Shown here one piece after another: positions 5,362-6,278 of a stretch of 6,278 nt of DNA. The position numbers and the translations under genes are program-made. The number at the start of each line of letters is the position of its first letter. Position 1 is the stretch's first letter. Source of the DNA: Carnobacterium sp. UBA5792. GTDB taxonomy: Bacteria; Bacillota; Bacilli; Lactobacillales; Carnobacteriaceae. The notes beneath the pieces were generated by a model that did no database searches, was not told where the DNA came from, and was given only the letters and a program-made list of their open reading frames with translations. The stretch spans positions 2,858-9,135 of the forward strand of contig DIDU01000119.1 in NCBI GenBank assembly GCA_002418295.1, written 5' to 3'.

Positions 5362-5399
5362 CAGCAATAAGACGTGGATATCAAAGGAAGCTGTTTTTT
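5360..5399 (+). terminator. Likely intrinsic terminator after the third GNAT gene
   Basis: AACAGC (5360-5365, overlapping the stop codon) pairs with GCTGTT (5390-5395), and T continues to 5399. The stem is only 6 bp with a 24-nt loop, so it is weak. Read on the minus strand, the same stem is followed by AATATTTTTT, so it could also stop transcripts from the gene ending at 5511. Confidence 0.5.
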
Positions 5400-5510
5400 G
5401 AACTTTAAGCGATATCAATGCTTTTATCTCCATACATTCATTTACTTAATATCGTGAATCTAGAATCGGACTAATCCATGTTAAATTTAGTTAAAAGTCA
5501 TACCGATTAA

Positions 5511-5990
5511 CTAATTATTAATATAATTAAAATATTTAATTCCATCTGCGCCAATCGTAATATCAAAGGATAATTTTTGCTGTGAAGTAAATGAGATATA
5601 GTCGCCTTCATATTCGCCAAAATTATAGCTGAAATTATTTTTTTCAGGATATCCATATAGATAACATACGACTTTTTCGTCTTTAACAAATACAATTTGA
5701 TTCATATTGTCATTTACAGTTTCACTTATGTTATCCCATTTATATCCAACAACTTTATATATGTTTTCTTTTGTAGTATATGGTGGAAAGCTATAAAGGG
5801 TGTCCCATTCAAAGGGAGTCCATTTTGAAAAGTCGTTAATAACCGTAGGACCGCTTATACTCTCAATTGAATCTTCTAATTGACTAGCATTTATATCCCA
5901 TATATCTTTTTTGAATGGACCAACGATAAAAATTAGTGTAATAACTATACCTGTTAAAATAGTCCACAAAAGTGTATTCTTTTTTTTCAT
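5511..5990 (-). CDS. Membrane-anchored protein of unknown function (159 aa)
   Basis: The product begins MKKKNTLLWTIL and has one hydrophobic segment at about residues 6-24 after a basic start. This is a signal anchor with the rest outside the cell. No lipobox cysteine follows, so it is not a lipoprotein. The outer part is rich in aromatic residues: WTPFEWDTLYSFPPYT (57-72), VGYKWDN (81-87), a VFVKDEKVVCYLYGYPE strand-like stretch (100-116) and a beta-rich end. I recall similar proteins in Bacilli annotated only as hypothetical and assign no function. The start is ATG 5988-5990, because GGAG (5997-6000) lies 6 nt upstream and MKKK is a normal signal-anchor start. An upstream in-frame ATG at 6041 would add 17 charged residues and has no good ribosome binding site. 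No clear promoter was found. Confidence 0.8.
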   Translation of the reverse strand: MKKKNTLLWTILTGIVITLIFIVGPFKKDIWDINASQLEDSIESISGPTVINDFSKWTPFEWDTLYSFPPYTTKENIYKVVGYKWDNISETVNDNMNQIVFVKDEKVVCYLYGYPEKNNFSYNFGEYEGDYISFTSQQKLSFDITIGADGIKYFNYINN

Positions 5991-6128
5991 AAAGATCTCC
6001 ATTCTAGTATAAATATCTTCGTTACAGCGTACTTCTATCATAAACTTTATTCTCTTTTAATTCTATACTTGTGCTATAACTATTAAGTTATTCCTGATAT
6101 ATGAAATTGGATAGAATCATATAGCACA

Positions 6129-6180
6129 ATCAAAAAAGCCATCTAACGCTCCAGTAAAAAGTGTTAGATGGCTTTTTGAT
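6129..6180 (-). terminator. Strong bidirectional intrinsic terminator
   Basis: Bases 6133-6149 pair with 6161-6177 over 17 positions (GC-rich core GCCATCTAAC/GTTAGATGGC, one G-U), and the pairing extends past a one-base bulge to 6129/6180. The loop is about 11 nt. A6 (6132-6137) on one side and T5 (6173-6177) on the other give a T-run on both strands. It begins right at the stop codon of the minus-strand gene ending at 6180 and clearly serves that gene. Confidence 0.9.
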
Positions 6181-6278
6181 TATTTTATCTGATTTTCAGC
6201 AATTTTACAGACGGTTTCTTTGTCTCTTTTTCCGATAACAACAATTTGGATGACTTTAACTTTACCTTGTACTTCTCT
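6180..6278 (-). CDS. C-terminal end of an unidentified protein (32 codons visible)
   Basis: An open frame enters from the right edge and ends with TAA at 6180-6182, directly at the strong terminator, which supports a real gene end. The visible residues read REVQGKVKVIQIVVIGKRD followed by KETVCKIAENQIK. They suggest a beta strand (VKVIQIVVIG), then a lysine-rich helix. The fragment is too short to name a family. It is separate from the membrane-anchored gene downstream because of the terminator. Confidence 0.7.
   Translation of the reverse strand, partial: REVQGKVKVIQIVVIGKRDKETVCKIAENQIK

Noticed and set aside
5459..5513. Inverted repeat AATCGG/CCGATT with a nested ACTAA/TTAGT downstream of the 5511 gene stop
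   Set aside because: The arms are interrupted by an 11-nt insertion and no T-run follows on either strand, so it is not called a terminator.
5507..5695. Minus-strand frame of 62 aa inside the membrane-anchored gene
   Set aside because: It is a shadow of the 5511-5990 gene in another frame, without its own ribosome binding site.
5991..6041. N-terminal extension of the membrane-anchored protein to the ATG at 6041
   Set aside because: It would put 17 charged residues before the signal anchor and has no good Shine-Dalgarno, while GGAG sits 6 nt before the ATG at 5990.

Overview
The window is AT-rich DNA with typical low-GC Gram-positive (Bacillota, class Bacilli) signals: strong AAGGAGG-like ribosome binding sites, GTG and TTG starts, extended -10 promoters, intrinsic terminators, and families common in Bacillus/Enterococcus-type genomes (DUF2785, the CXXC-20-CXXC family, many GNAT acetyltransferases). 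The genus cannot be fixed from this sequence. No rRNA, tRNA, CRISPR array, intact insertion sequence or phage gene was seen.

Left part (1-3250), all genes on the minus strand. Reading in the direction of transcription, there is a 105-aa three-helix membrane protein (2933-3250), a 65-aa two-helix protein (2659-2856), and a 315-bp non-coding stretch with a terminator-like hairpin and degenerate repeats. Then come a 99-aa zinc-ribbon/membrane protein of the CXXC-20-CXXC type (2038-2337) and 60-aa and 62-aa membrane proteins (1819-2001, 1570-1758). A hairpin with a T-run on the plus strand follows, then a DUF2785 protein (567-1346) and the N-terminal 143 residues of a histidine phosphatase (1-430) that runs off the left edge. 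The five consecutive small membrane proteins have no function I can recognise.

Right part (3251-6278). Three mutually dissimilar GNAT-family N-acetyltransferases lie at 3514-3984 (+), 4078-4545 (-) and 4795-5361 (+). The first two converge on a shared hairpin; the second and third diverge from a shared promoter region. The middle one appears to have lost its normal ATG: an AUA codon sits at ideal distance from a perfect Shine-Dalgarno, and the first in-frame ATG is 12 codons further in. A membrane-anchored protein of unknown function follows (5511-5990, -). Last come a very strong bidirectional terminator and the last 32 codons of an unidentified minus-strand gene.

The genes look like independent accessory or housekeeping-adjacent units with their own promoters and terminators, not one pathway. 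I found no convincing new multi-gene system. The items most worth a second look are the AUA start, the run of small membrane proteins, and the plus-strand terminator with no gene in front of it.
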